NCBI RefSeq assembly: GCF_014898055.3
Contig: NW_023602073.1
Location: 17,841,784-17,905,783 of the forward strand
Length of the DNA stretch: 64,000 nucleotides
From: Talpa occidentalis
Taxonomy: Eukaryota; Chordata; Mammalia; Eulipotyphla; Talpidae
Reading direction: 5' to 3'
A program made the position numbers and the translations under genes. Each line of letters opens with the position of its first letter. Within the stretch, counting starts at the first letter, position 1. This document shows positions 21,218-32,205 of the stretch, in pieces. The notes under the pieces are model-generated. The model did no database searches. It was not told where the DNA came from and saw nothing but the letters and a program-made list of their open reading frames with translations.

Positions 21218-22044
21218 TGCCGCAGACTTGCACAGCAGTAGAAGATGAGGCCGTGTCAGGGTTGAGAGACTGCGCAGGGTGGTCAGGGATTCGGTTAAAG
21301 AAATGACAAACAGACACACTTCAAGAGGGAAAATCTGAGTGTAATTTAATTTGAGTTGGTGACCAGTATATATATGTTTTCTAAAAGCATAGGAATGGCG
21401 AACATCAGTGAAGAAATCAGCTTGCTTATAGGTTTAGCTTATCATTGACAGAGCAGTGATTTACATCTGGACCCAGGCGCATTCCTAAGTAGTTAGGCTA
21501 TTAATTTTTCTTTTTATTTTATGTGATTACTTTTTGTTTAAACTACTCACTACCACTAAATTACTATTAATTAGCACGGGTGAATTTTACTTTTCACAAT
21601 GTAATATTTTTATCATTAAGATTAATGCTAACAAGGCTAAGCATACAACAGAGAAATTATTAAGCTAACAGTTCTATTAATACACAGAGTTTAGTAACGT
21701 TTCATTTGAATCAGCCTAGTTATTAGATTTCGTATGTTCTTTTTTAATCGGCAAACCAATGACCTTTTTTGACAGAGAAAGAGAAAAGATTTTAGAAAGA
21801 GAAAAGATTAGAGACAGTTGTATTAGAATGACGTTTCTGGGTCTAGAGAAGGTGAGATAAGTTTCCGTGCAGACAGCATTCCTGTAGTGGCTCCTGGTGG
21901 TCGTTATCTTTCAACAGGCTTCCGTCTTATCTATGTCTTCAGGGAGTTTGCTGTTCTCCCCCTGCGCGCTGGTTGCCCAGCCGGACCTAGGGACCTTGGC
22001 GCAAGCCATTAGCCCTAAGGGTCACTGCAGGGGGAGGTGCAGCA
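21218..22044. mobile_element. solo LTR with 6-bp duplication, 350 bp upstream of V1R-B
   Basis: 827 bp, starting TGCCGCAGAC and ending GGTGCAGCA, flanked by GTACTG (21212-21217 and 22045-22050). Units C (37126) and D show the unfilled site GGTACTGCCCTGG. A 6-bp duplication is typical of betaretrovirus-like (ERV-K class) elements. Orientation is uncertain. It is the nearest mobile element upstream of the only intact receptor. Confidence 0.85.
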
Positions 22045-22050
22045 GTACTG

Positions 22051-22392
22051 CCCTGGCTAAGCTATTGTCAGGGAGGAATAAGTCATGCAAGCTTCAGGCA
22101 TGAGGGACACAGAGAAGGCCCTTTGGAAAGGTGGGCAGATTCACTGGTGTGGCCTTTATGGGAGATGTTTAATTGTCATTATCACTGTTGGGGTCAACTG
22201 AAGCAGCAGGAAAAGAATAATAAAGAGCAAGAGTGAGGTGAGAGCCACGCCAGGACAGAACCACGCTCATGTATTTCCTTCAGGTTGAGACTATTTGTGT
22301 CACTAGAGCAGACAGGAAGCCACAGACCTCAAACATGTCATTCTGACTTACTTTTATCTCAAACTTTCTCCTTGTTCTGTTCCTGAAGTCAG
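22051..22392 (+). promoter_or_regulatory. V1R-B proximal 5' flank with probable splice acceptor
   Basis: Conserved in B, C and D. The last 45 bases are pyrimidine-rich (CTTTCTCCTTGTTCTG) and end in CAG directly at the ATG. In D the last bases are AATCAG, otherwise the same. V1R genes commonly have an intronless coding exon spliced to upstream non-coding exons, so this may be the acceptor. No upstream exon was identified. Confidence 0.45.
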
Positions 22393-23283
22393 ATGACTTG
22401 GACCTTCATCCAGGGATTACTCTTCCTTTGTTTTCTTGGACATGGAATTGTGGGCAACGTCCTTATCCTAGGGGGATATTTATATGCTTTTATCATGGGG
22501 CCCGAGAGGAAATCTATTGACCTGATCCTCATCCACTTGGCATTTGCTAATATAGTCATTGTTTGTACCACGGGAAACAGAGATTTAAGCAAATTATTTC
22601 ATCTGGGAATTGTCCTAGGTGATGCTGGTTGCAAGATTATGATTTATCTGGGGAGGGTGGCCCGGGGCCTCTCCATCTGCACCACCTGTCTCCTCAGCGT
22701 GGTCCAGGCCATCACCATCAGTCCCAGGACCACCTCCTGGAGAAAGCTCAAGCCAAGGTCTGCATGGCAAGTGCTTCCCTGTCTCCTGCTCTCCTGGGTC
22801 TTCAATTTCCTGATCAGCTCTAACCTGCTCTTCTACATCACAGCAGTCCAGAGCCCCAACAGCTCTGCACTTAGACCTGATTTTGGACATTGTGTTATGC
22901 TTCCATCTGAGCAAATAGTGAGGTTGCTTTTCCTCACTCTGATGACTCTGCGGGATGTTGTCTTTCAGAGTCTGATGGGCTGGAGCAGCGGGTACATGGC
23001 CTTTCGCCTGTACCAGCATCATAAGTGTGTCCTTTATCTTCAGGCCTCCAGGCTACAAGGAACTCCCAGTCCAGAGATGAGAGCTACCCAGAGTGTCCTC
23101 ATGCTCATGACCTGCTTCCTTTTCTTTCATTGGGCAGATTTCATTTTCTCCTTCTACATTGGCTCCTTCTTGACAAAGAGCGACATCATTTACTGTATTA
23201 AAATGGTTCTAACTTTTGGTTATGCCAGTCTTAGCCCCTTAGTGCTGCTGAGCAGGGATATCCACGTGGCTAAATGCTGGTGA
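22393..23283 (+). CDS. V1R-B: intact vomeronasal type-1 receptor
   Basis: A complete 296-residue, single-exon class A-like GPCR of the V1R family, the usual length for these receptors. It would act in the plasma membrane of vomeronasal sensory neurons as a chemosensory receptor (family knowledge: Gi coupling, TRPC2 channel). Predicted TM1 is about residues 7-33 (GN at 21-22), TM2 41-60 (HLAFAN), TM3 81-108 followed by SVVQAITISPR (102-112), TM4 126-150, TM5 178-203, TM6 232-256 after PSPEMRATQS (225-234), and TM7 266-290 with SPLVLLSRD (281-289). Cys80 and Cys167 could form the extracellular disulfide. Asn156 (NSS) in the second extracellular loop is a glycosylation site. The start at MTWTF is shared by all four copies. 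Ligand unknown; the subfamily (VN1R1/2/4-like) is only a guess. Confidence 0.95.
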   Translation: MTWTFIQGLLFLCFLGHGIVGNVLILGGYLYAFIMGPERKSIDLILIHLAFANIVIVCTTGNRDLSKLFHLGIVLGDAGCKIMIYLGRVARGLSICTTCLLSVVQAITISPRTTSWRKLKPRSAWQVLPCLLLSWVFNFLISSNLLFYITAVQSPNSSALRPDFGHCVMLPSEQIVRLLFLTLMTLRDVVFQSLMGWSSGYMAFRLYQHHKCVLYLQASRLQGTPSPEMRATQSVLMLMTCFLFFHWADFIFSFYIGSFLTKSDIIYCIKMVLTFGYASLSPLVLLSRDIHVAKCW

Positions 23284-23934
23284 GCTCAATGAAAACAGGG
23301 GGCGCTTTTACATCCATGCCTCCAGGGAAGCCTGGAATGTTACTTTGAGGAGTTCCTTCCCCTCCATTTATCTAATATCAAACTGTTCAAGGTTTACAAG
23401 AACAGATTTTTTTTTTCTTGTCTTAAGAGTTCTGGAATGAGTCAATCCTAAACTGTTACTGGAGTAAGTGATGAAGACAGACTCTTTCCTGCTGCCATTC
23501 AACCCTCCCTAACACATGGCTGTGGTGTTCTTGTTGAAGCTAGAATATGTTGGTTTTTATTTGATAGAACGATTTTGAAATATGAGTACCTTGCTCATAT
23601 ACTTGTATTTTCTTATCAATGGAATGGGGAGTCAAAGTTCATTTTCAAAATGCTGTCTGCAGAGTTGGGGTAAGACCATGCAGGAGAGGGAGAGAGCCAG
23701 GATTGCTGAACATACTCTGTTTTACAATTTTGGCTGTAAAATCCTTTGCAAATTGTATATATTATTTAAAAATTAAAAACTTCACACTATCAAAATGTAA
23801 AACAAGTGGAAAGAAAAAAGTTGCAATTTTATATTAATTGCTGGCAAAATCACACAAAGAATCATTGCAAATTACTAAGCACAACATTTTCTACTGCTTT
23901 TGTTTTTGTTTTTCATTTTTTATCGTTTATTTGA
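23284..23934 (+). other. V1R-B 3' flank, including left arm of inverted repeat
   Basis: Matches the C flank 38374-39035 and the D flank 59285-59945. 23582-23934 is repeated in reverse complement at 25069-25420. At 23935 homology jumps abruptly into the opposite orientation. Confidence 0.8.
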
Positions 23935-25420
23935 AAAGAAAAGAAAAACCTCACCAAGCCCTCCCCTTAGAGTGGAGAATTGAGAGATGACAATGTGCAG
24001 ATTACTACTTATTTTTGGGATTTTGCAAAATGGTGATATTCTAAAGCTACCACTTCTCATGTGTTAGCTGCATGGCTTCCAGAGAGACACTTGCTCATCA
24101 AGGGTTTGATGGTCCTGAATAACAGTGCGCACCAAAGCAGTGCTGACATGAACTCATTTCCAGATGTCTCCTGTGCTACCTGGACAGGACCTCAGTGTCT
24201 CTGACAGTTTGCCCATCGTCAGGTACAGCAAGGTTCCCCAGAGAATCCAGGTTTCCTGCCCTACCCCTGGCCTGCACCACTCTTCCAGATCCAGTCTAAT
24301 CACCTTCATGGGCAATGATTTAAAAAGGATAATCTGGGCTCTAGAGTGTTCCTTGCTATTGAGATGTCAGTTCTTCTAGACCCTTAGAGTAGACAGAGGT
24401 AGTGTGTATATATATATATATACACACACATATATATATCACTGAGAAATATAGAAATATGTCATGACTTCTAACAAAATATCCAATTGAAGTGAAATAT
24501 TACAGAAATTTTATCTGCTGTCTTTCATACTTACCCTTTTCATCTTTAATTTTGTTAACTTCGTCTTCAACAACTATTTCTTTAAAATTTAAATCTTGTT
24601 TTATGTCTTCCTATATTCTGAAAATCTAGGAATATTCTTGAAAATGTTAAAATCGAAATGCCATGCACCGAATTCTCCCAGCTCTAGTATTTACAATTTA
24701 AAAATTCAAAAACACTAATCATGGGTGAAAATACTAACCAAAAAGAAGAAATGCTGCATTTGCAATAATTTTCATGGGCCTAGAGGGAATTGAGGTAGGT
24801 GGAAATAGCTAGACAAAGACAAATATCGTGCAAGTTTACCTGTGTGGCATATGCAGAGAACAAACAGATGGACTCAAGAACGCAAAAATCAACTTTGGGA
24901 CATAGGACAATTAGTGGTACCTGAAGAGACAGAGGCAGAGGGGTTAAGTCAGGAAAATGGGGACAATGGTGTGCTGAAGGGCAGATTGTTAGTTGACAAA
25001 GACAAAGTAGTATTTACACATGTTGATTGTCAGCAATAAATACCAAGGTCATAATGAAATGTTAGACTTCAAATAAAAGATAAAAAATATAAAACAAAAA
25101 CAAAAGAAGTAGAAGATGTTATACTTAGCCATTTGCAATGATTCTTTGTGTGACTTTGCCAGCAATTAATATAAAATTGCAACTTTTTTCTTTCCACTTG
25201 CTTTACATTTTGATAGTGTGAAGTTTTTAATTTTTAAAATAATAAACAATTTGCAAAGGATTTTACAGCCAAAATTGTAAAACAGAGTATGTTCAGCAAT
25301 CCTGGCTCTCTCCCTCTCCTGCATGGTCTTACCCCAACTCTGCAGACAGCATTTTGAAAATGAACTTTGACTCCCCATTCCACTGATAAGAAAATACAAG
25401 TATATATGCAAGGTACTCAT
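23935..25420 (-). other. inverted V1R 3' flank (right arm and spacer)
   Basis: Colinear with A 6035-7830 in the A orientation, opposite to the B gene it follows. It lacks the A region about 6720-7045. It contains TA/CA-rich microsatellite 24401-24440 and the old L1 segment. The 3' end, 25069-25420, is the reverse complement of 23582-23934. Confidence 0.8.
24401..24440. repeat. TG/TA/CA dinucleotide tract
   Basis: Alternating TA and CA dinucleotides. Copies A (near 6515) and C (near 40865) have only short TA remnants. Confidence 0.75.
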
Positions 25421-25425
25421 ACTTC

Positions 25426-25595
25426 CATGTTGCTGTGAATGGCATGAGTTTATCTTTTTTGATTGCTGAATAGTAGTCTATTGTGTCTATGCACCACATC
25501 TTTTTGAATTTGGGCTGTTTCTAAGTTTTACCTATTATAAATAGTGCTGCAATAAACATAGGGCTGCAGATATCTTTTGAATTAAAATTTTTGTG
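25426..25595 (-). mobile_element. old L1 3' fragment
   Basis: Reverse complement of the ORF2-end segment seen at 15385-15560 (TGCTGCAATAAACATAGGGC). It is truncated by the LTR2 insertion that follows. Confidence 0.7.
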
Positions 25596-25599
25596 AGCC

Positions 25600-26185
25600 T
25601 GTTATAGGACAGGGAGAGGGGCAGCCCAAACCCCACAAACCTGCCTATTCTAAATGGGTTCTGCCATCCGCCGCATCAACACAAAACATAGGAGACTTTA
25701 ATGGGAAGGAACTTTAATACAATTTGGAAACAATACAAGAAAGGCAAAGAATCTAGTTTCTAAATGAAGCACCCAAAGTTACCCGTCCCCTCGTGGGTAA
25801 AAGTCCATCCATATGGGAATGGCCCAGAACAAGGCCCCAAAGCCTGCCCCAAGTCTAAAGCATCTTTCAGTGGGGACCCACAGCAAAGGGTCAGAAACAA
25901 CCAGACAAGCCCAGAAGGAAAAGAGCAAAATCAACATCAAGATAAAAGCTGCCATTGTCACCTCCCCACGGGTCTCACCCACATCTGTGTCACCCAGTCC
26001 ACGACAAAAAGACAAGCGCAGTTTCTTCACGTGTCTCTAGGCTCCATGCGCCTCCTCCAGGTCTCCTGGCTCCATCCAGCTTCCTTCCTCAGTCTCTTCT
26101 GCAGCTTCTCCTCTTCCTGCTCAGCTCCACCCTCCCTTGGGTGAGGCAGGGAACCTCCCCCTTTCCTGGGGACCACCCTGTTGCA
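25600..26185 (-). mobile_element. solo LTR2 downstream of V1R-B
   Basis: 586 bp, flanked by AGCC (25596-25599 and 26186-26189), and the reverse complement of the copy at 12012-12617. It is an independent insertion because its site differs from those in A and C. Confidence 0.88.
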
Positions 26186-26189
26186 AGCC

Positions 26190-27835
26190 CAAGGACCCAG
26201 TCACACATGAACTATCACCATGGTCCCTTAGGCTCTTCCCACCTGTTTTCATCCTACTCCCTTCTTCCCCCCTGCAGTATGTCTCTCATTTTGAGTTTTA
26301 CTTTATTATAGTTTTTTTTTTCCTGATCCCTTATTTGGATCCTCTCCATTCCTTCTATAAGTGAGCCCATCTCCGGTGCACTGCTGGTGGGAGTGCAGAC
26401 TGGTGCAAACACCACGGTAAGCTATATGGAGATTTCTCAAACTATAAAAATGGAGCATCCGTACTATCCAGCAATTCCACTCCTAGGGACCTACCCAAAG
26501 GACACAAAAACATTAATTCAAAAGGACATCTGCACCCCTATGTTTATAGCAGCACTATTTACAATAGGTAAGCTATGGAAACAACCCAAATGCCCAAAAA
26601 CAGATGACTGGATCAAGAAGATGTGGTATATATGCACAATGGAATATTACTCAGCAATCAAAAAAAAGTAAATTCATGCCTGCGGCAGGCTGCACCTCCC
26701 ATGCTATCTCTTGACATGGTCCGGGCATTGGGGGGAGACTCCCGAGAAGCGGGGAGTTCCTGTGCTCCCCTGAAGAGGAAAAGTTGTACTTTACAGAAGA
26801 GAGGAGTTCTTGCACTTCCCAAAGAAGATCTGAACTAGGGAGTCTCCATGGCAACGCCTGCTAAAGCTCTCCTCTTTGTTCTTGGTTAATGCAGAAGTTA
26901 GTCATTAATTGGCATATGAAAACCCAATTCGGATCTAGACGTTAATTGATTTGTTATCTTACACCTGAATTAGTATCAAAGAAAGTAAAAAAACGCAAAA
27001 GCTATAGCTAGGAAAGAAATGTTCTGGCCCTGAGAACTTTGGAGAACAAGCTGCCCTGAACCAGCTGTGCTTGGAAGCCATAGCCTGACACGGGGGATGC
27101 ATGTTTGCACCAGCAGTACATTTCCTGGTGTTTGCAAGAGGTCAATAGTTCGCAGGCCGTGTGGAGGTTAGGAATTTCTAGTTAAGAGTTAGACTTCAGT
27201 AGAACTTACATAGATTTGATGAGTTGTTTTAGACCACTTTGAAGTAATTAATATATTAACCAAGTTAATTGAGTGCTAGGAGATAGACTGATTTTAGTAA
27301 TAGAATATAGAATAGGAATTTTACACCCACTTTGTAATTGAGAAAGTTTAATTGTTGCCAAATGTTGTGCTGTCTTGTATGATTGATCATGCTAGTAAAT
27401 GAGCTGCACCTAGGAAACTAATTGTTCTTAGGTGAGCAAAGAAATGGCCTACAGGTGTAAGGCCAAGGGAGTCTTTACACGATCATGAGAAAATATGTAT
27501 TGATTGTCTTTGCTCTGCTTCAATGCTTACTCTGATGTAATCCCACCACTAGCCTTAAGGTATAAATAAAGACCCGCTGAGACCCTCAGCAGGAGATACT
27601 TGCATGAAAAAAGGTGTCTGTGTCTACCTCACTCCTATCTCACTCCACTTCCCCTCAGCCCTCCGAGAAAGAGAAAAAAACTTCACGGACTCCGTTCTCT
27701 CCTTTCTGTGATCCCTGACACGACTTCTAGCTGGAGCTGGTCTCCAGCACAAGTCATTTGCAGCAACATGGATGGAGCTGGAAGGGATCATGCTTAGTGA
27801 AATAAGCCAGAAAGAAATAAAAAAATTAGCTTTCT
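26190..27835 (+). mobile_element. 5'-inverted L1 split by a 1.07-kb LTR
   Basis: About 26195-26380 is L1 3' UTR in minus orientation. 26385-26680 continues as ORF2 C-terminus in plus orientation (IPLLGTYPKDTKTLIQKDICT) and resumes at 27755-27830 (ATGGATGGAGCTGGAAGGG). Related inverted L1s lie beside the Y blocks at 30609, 44128 and 61395. Confidence 0.75.
26681..27751 (+). mobile_element. long solo LTR (type LTR4) inside L1
   Basis: About 1,071 bp, starting TGCGGCAGGC after ATGCC and ending CCAGCACA. L1 copies elsewhere read straight through (CATGCCATTTGCAGCAAC). A GGTATAAATAAAGACCC at about 27560 supplies TATA-like and AATAAA motifs in plus orientation. The target duplication is imperfect (TGCC/AGTC), suggesting age or an error in my boundary. 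Confidence 0.7.
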
Positions 27836-28184
27836 TTTCGAGGGCCAGCAGAGCAGTGCTGTGTGGGTGGGGAGTATACCAAACAACTGGATGTGGATAT
27901 TTATGAAATGCTTCCTTTTTCCGGGTGCCGGTGCTCCAAAGTCCTGAGAGAATGCTGAGCTCAGGGACGCAAGCTATAGCAAATGGATAGGCTCCAAACC
28001 CAAGGGAGCTTCAGAGAAAACTGGAGATTCCTGAGCTACCTCATAGAATCACTGCAACAACAATTATGTTCCCAAATATCTGTTGGGAGTCCATTATGTA
28101 CCAGGCACAGATACAATGAAGTCATAAACATAAAATCCTTATTTCATGAAGACTGAAATCTAATAAAATGGGTTTATTTGGTCT
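27836..28184 (-). other. duplicated block V, copy 1
   Basis: Non-coding segment repeated at 43000-43480 (opposite orientation) and 62016-62350 (same orientation), with a short piece at 29865-29960. The shared motif is TATACCAAACAACTGGATG. Confidence 0.6.
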
Positions 28185-28445
28185 CTCATAGCAGGAGTTC
28201 AGAAAACCTAAACAAGGGACCAGGAAAAAGAATAACTACAATAAAGAAAAAATGAAAATCAACAAGCAACTATAAACCAGAGACACACTACGGAGGGGAG
28301 GGGGCAGGGAGAGGAGGGATTGAGGTCAAAATGAGCGGGGGTGCAATTGTATGGGGAATATAACCAAGATGAAAATGTATACATTGTGCAAAAATGACAA
28401 ATTATGTAAGAAATATATATAAAATAAAAATAAATAAGTAAAAAA
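28185..28445 (+). mobile_element. L1 3' UTR fragment
   Basis: L1 tail motifs (CAAGGGACCAGGAAAAAG, TGCAATTGTATGGGGAATAT) ending in an A-rich stretch. It lies inside block V, where the other copies have none, so it is a private insertion. Confidence 0.75.
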
Positions 28446-28599
28446 TGGGTTTATTTTTAAAAAGCCTAGTCATTTTTTAAAATCAATTTCTTTGACAAGT
28501 GAATGAAACTGGAACCTCAGAACTGTTAGACCCGGGTGAGGGTCCCCTGACATTTAGAAGGGAAGGGGATGTGGAGGGATCACAGAGGCATCTTCATGG

Positions 28600-28800
28600 A
28601 ATCTGCATTGTTGGGCAGTGATGAATGTCAAAATGAGCTGCCCACCTCTGCTGGAGCCCCTCTGTTTAATGACAGGCGAGGAAGGAGCCATGTCTGTAAT
28701 GGTATAGGGGCCCCAGAACACTTCTCAGGATCTGGGCTGCGCACTTGTCAAGCTGAGCTAAGTCTTCACCATGACTGCAGGACATAAACATCTAGAACAG
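28600..28800 (+). repeat. repeat E, copy 4
   Basis: Groups with 42815-42995 and 62515-62715 by the reading GGCCCCAGAACACTTCTCAG and by lying next to block V. Confidence 0.5.
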
Positions 28801-29044
28801 TGGCTTGTTTAGTCACAAATTTTTGAAAACATATTTTAAAAAGTGAAGGCAACATAAGTGAACATCTCAATGAGTTTTATGACTAGCTTCAAATGCATAC
28901 AACCAGACCTACATCAATAAATCGACAAGGCCCACACTCTAACAGGCTCCTTCTGCATACCAGACTCTGCACTTCAGAGATTGAGCTTTCTTAATGTTAT
29001 CAACTTAGAGAACTGTTTCAAATGCTCTGAAGTAACCACTTCTG

Positions 29045-29262
29045 ATGCTCTGATGGTTTGGAGAAGTTTCTTTTTAGCTCTTCTGCCCATTTTTTGACTG
29101 GATTATTTACCTGGTTTTTGTTGAGTTTCATCAGCTTTGCAGATTTTTAATCGGTCCTTTATCATCAGTGTTGCGTCTGCCTGTTCTGCTTCCAGCTCAC
29201 CCTCCCAGGCCTCTGCCCTCTACCGCAGCTCTTGTATAAAAATAAATCTTTAGGGAAAAAAA
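29045..29262 (+). mobile_element. remnant of the L1-in-SINE pair
   Basis: 29045-29180 is a minus-strand L1 piece. It ends at TGCCTGTTCTG, after which the SINE 3' end runs to AAATAAATCTTTAGGG. It is the same junction as 3437-3510, so it is the product of duplication, not a second insertion. Confidence 0.75.
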
Positions 29263-29960
29263 ATTTGATTTGTAATTATAAAATTTATTTGGTATTGGAG
29301 TTCTAAAATATCTCAAATGTATGCATATTAAAATGGTTTATTTTATTGAATTCTATAATAACTTTATGGTTTTATTCTGATAAAAAATCAGATATACATG
29401 GGAATATTTGGAGAGATATATGTAGTCATACATGTGTCCTAATAGAGAAAGATATAATTTATACATTTAGGTGATCTTATTAAGAATTTGATGAACACAG
29501 ATTTATTGTACTCCTACTTCATGCAAATTAAAAGGACTTTTATTCATTTTCTATTTTGGATTACCATGTGAGTGTGCCTTTGAAAAATATTTGGTAATAA
29601 ATAATAAAACTTAGGTTATAAACTAGCGTTGGGTGAGATCTGGGATGGCATAACAAAAGGGTTAATGTTGGAATATTCTTTTCATAGCATAGAACAACGG
29701 AAAAAGGTTGGAAGTGGAGACAAGGAGTTCGTATAAAAATATTCCGAAACGTGAAAAATACCCTTTAATAGACAGTGAGAAGAACAAGTAGAATCGAAGC
29801 CACAATTGGAGAGGAGAAAATTTTCCCCTCACCCTGAGGAGACAAGCTCTTGCATTAGGAGCAGAGGTACCCGGAAAAAGGGAGCATTTCATAAATACCC
29901 ACATCCAGCTGTTTGGTATACTCCCCACACGCACAGCACTGCTCTGCTGACCCATGAAAA
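29263..29960. other. blocks W and V junction, copy 2
   Basis: 29263-29864 matches 3511-4122 and then passes at GCATTAGGAGCAGAG into block V sequence (29865-29960). In unit A the same W sequence continues into V1R flank instead, so the join is a rearrangement breakpoint. Confidence 0.65.
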
Positions 29961-30608
29961 GAATGGTAATTTTTAAATTTTTTTCTGGCTTATTTCACTA
30001 AGCATGATCCCATCCAGCTCCATCCAAATTGCTGCAAATGGCAAGAGTTTACTTTTTTGATTGCTGAGTAATATTCCATTGTGTATATGTACCACATCTT
30101 CTTGATCCAGTCACCTGTTTTTGGGCATTTGGGTTTTTTCCATAGCTTTCTATTGTAAATAGTGCTGCAATAATCATAGGGGTGAAGGCGTCCTTTTGAA
30201 TTAATGTTTTTGTGTCCTTTGGATAGATCCCTAGTAGTGGAATTGCTGGATAGTATGGATGCTCCATTTTTATAGTTTGAGAAACCTCCATACAGCTTTC
30301 CATGGTGTTTGCACCAGTCTGCACTCCCACCAGCAGTGCACCAGAGATGGGTTCACTTATAGCAAGAATGGAGAGGATCCAAATACGGGATCAGGAAAAA
30401 AAACTATAATAAAATCAAAATCAAAATCAGAGACATACTGCAGGGGGGGAGATGGGAGTAAGATCAAAACAGGGGTGGGAGGGGTCTAAGGGATCATGGT
30501 GATAGTTCACGGGTGAATGGGTGTTGGAATTTCACAGGGACTAGAACCAAGATGAAAATGCATATATTGTACAAAAATGAAAAGTGATGGAAAAATATAT
30601 AAAATTTT
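29961..30608 (+). mobile_element. 5'-inverted L1 beside Y (copy 2)
   Basis: 29975-30345 is ORF2 C-terminus in minus orientation and 30346-30608 is the 3' UTR in plus orientation. The switch is at CACCAGAGATGGGTTCAC. Present at 43480-44127 and inverted at 61396-62015, so the insertion is ancestral to those duplications. Confidence 0.82.
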
Positions 30609-31966
30609 TAAAAATGCTCACGTTAACTCTTCCATGGAGATTCTATTCTCAGGCATGGAACCTGAGCACTCCTAGAGGCATCTAATAAACCTGCACTGAC
30701 TCTGATCTTTTCTTGGGAAAGGTGAGTCCACACCTCTGATTCACAACCTGCCCTGACCTGTTGAAATAGCCCCCTGGAAATGTACATTCTGTACAGTAAA
30801 CTTCACTTATTTCTGCTTTTGTCTTTGTTATATTTTCACTTCATCTGTGCTTTGGTTTCCTGGTTATCGTTCTTGTTTCTTAGACATTTAGGTTATTGAT
30901 GTCAACCTCTCTTCTTTTCTAAAACAAGCATTTAATGCTACACATTTCATTGCGAGTCATTCCACAATATGGATATCTTCCATTTTCATTGAATTAAGTT
31001 GAAAATATTAGCAACATTTCCTTTCAGACTTTCTTTTTGTCTCCCCTTATAATTCATAGCATGTTGCTTCATTTCAAAGTATTTAGAGATTTTCCAATTA
31101 TCTTTCAGTAACTTAATTTCTGCTTTAATTACACCATGGTCAGTACTACTTTCATGATGTCAATTATTATAGCTGTATTAACATTTCTTTTAAACCCAAA
31201 ATAGACCATTTATATTGAAGCTAATTATTTATATAGTTGATTTAAATAGACCATCTTGTTATATTGTTTCTTTCTTTTCTCCATCGTTTTTTTTTTCTTC
31301 CATTTTAAATGTTTTTTTTCTGCTTAGCTTTCAATGAATCGGGTACTATCTATGATGCATATTTATCATTTCTTTTCCTTTGTGCCAATGAATGTTTCTT
31401 TTGACTCCTATTTCACTTCCTTGAAGAATTTCCTTTCCCATTTCATGTAGTTCATGCTGGAGCTCCTTCTGTTGAATGACAGGGCAGCAAAAAAAGATGT
31501 CTCTAGTGGAACTGGGGCCCCAGAACAATTCTCAGGGTCTGGGCTGCACACATGTCACCCCGTGCTAGGTCTCCACTGTGACTGCAGGACAAGTCACAGA
31601 GCAAGTGGCATTATTTGGCAGTAAATTTTTGAAATTATACGTTTTTAAAAACCGAAGCAAAACTAAGGATACTGATCATGAATTCTCTCAATATTTTTAT
31701 GGAAAAATCTTTATTTTTTTCCTCTTAAAAATATTAACTTTGAAATTATAATATAGTTTTAAATTACAGAGAAATTTCACAGATAAATACAGAGAGTTCA
31801 CACCTACCTCTCACTCAGTTTCCCTACTGTCAATATTCATGAATAACCATGATACACTTGTCACAACAGGAGCCAACACTGGAACCAACACTGGAACATA
31901 ACTACTAACTTCAACCCAGATTTCATTTGAATTTTACTTGTTTTTTTACTAATGTCCCCTTTCTTT
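30609..31966. other. duplicated block Y, copy 2
   Basis: Aligns with 12797-14149 throughout, including the E-like piece at 31440-31600. No coding signal. Confidence 0.75.
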
Positions 31967-32202
31967 TTTTTCTTTTAAAAGTTTATTTATTTATGCATGT
32001 AAGAACTGGGGCACAGGCCAGAGGTGTGGGGGTTGGGGGAGTGTGAGAGGATTTACCAGAGACAGAGTGGGGAGCAGAACAGGTGTATCTACTGAAACAC
32101 ACTGTTGAGGGGAGCAGCAGGAGGGACAGGGGAGTCTGCTGCGCCATGTGGGTCAACTTGATAACTTCATAGTGCTGAGACTTAACCCCATTAGGAAGGC
32201 CC
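31967..32202 (-). mobile_element. tRNA-derived SINE between Y and Z (copy 2)
   Basis: Same insertion and target duplication as 14150-14385 (31950-31966 and 32203-32219). Confidence 0.85.
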
Positions 32203-32205
32203 TAA

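Noticed and set aside
22615..23022. A 135-codon antisense frame conserved in all four V1R copies (also 8413-8820, 37696-38103, 58607-59014)
   Set aside because: It lies wholly opposite the V1R coding region, and its conservation follows from the receptor sequence. It has no independent signals.
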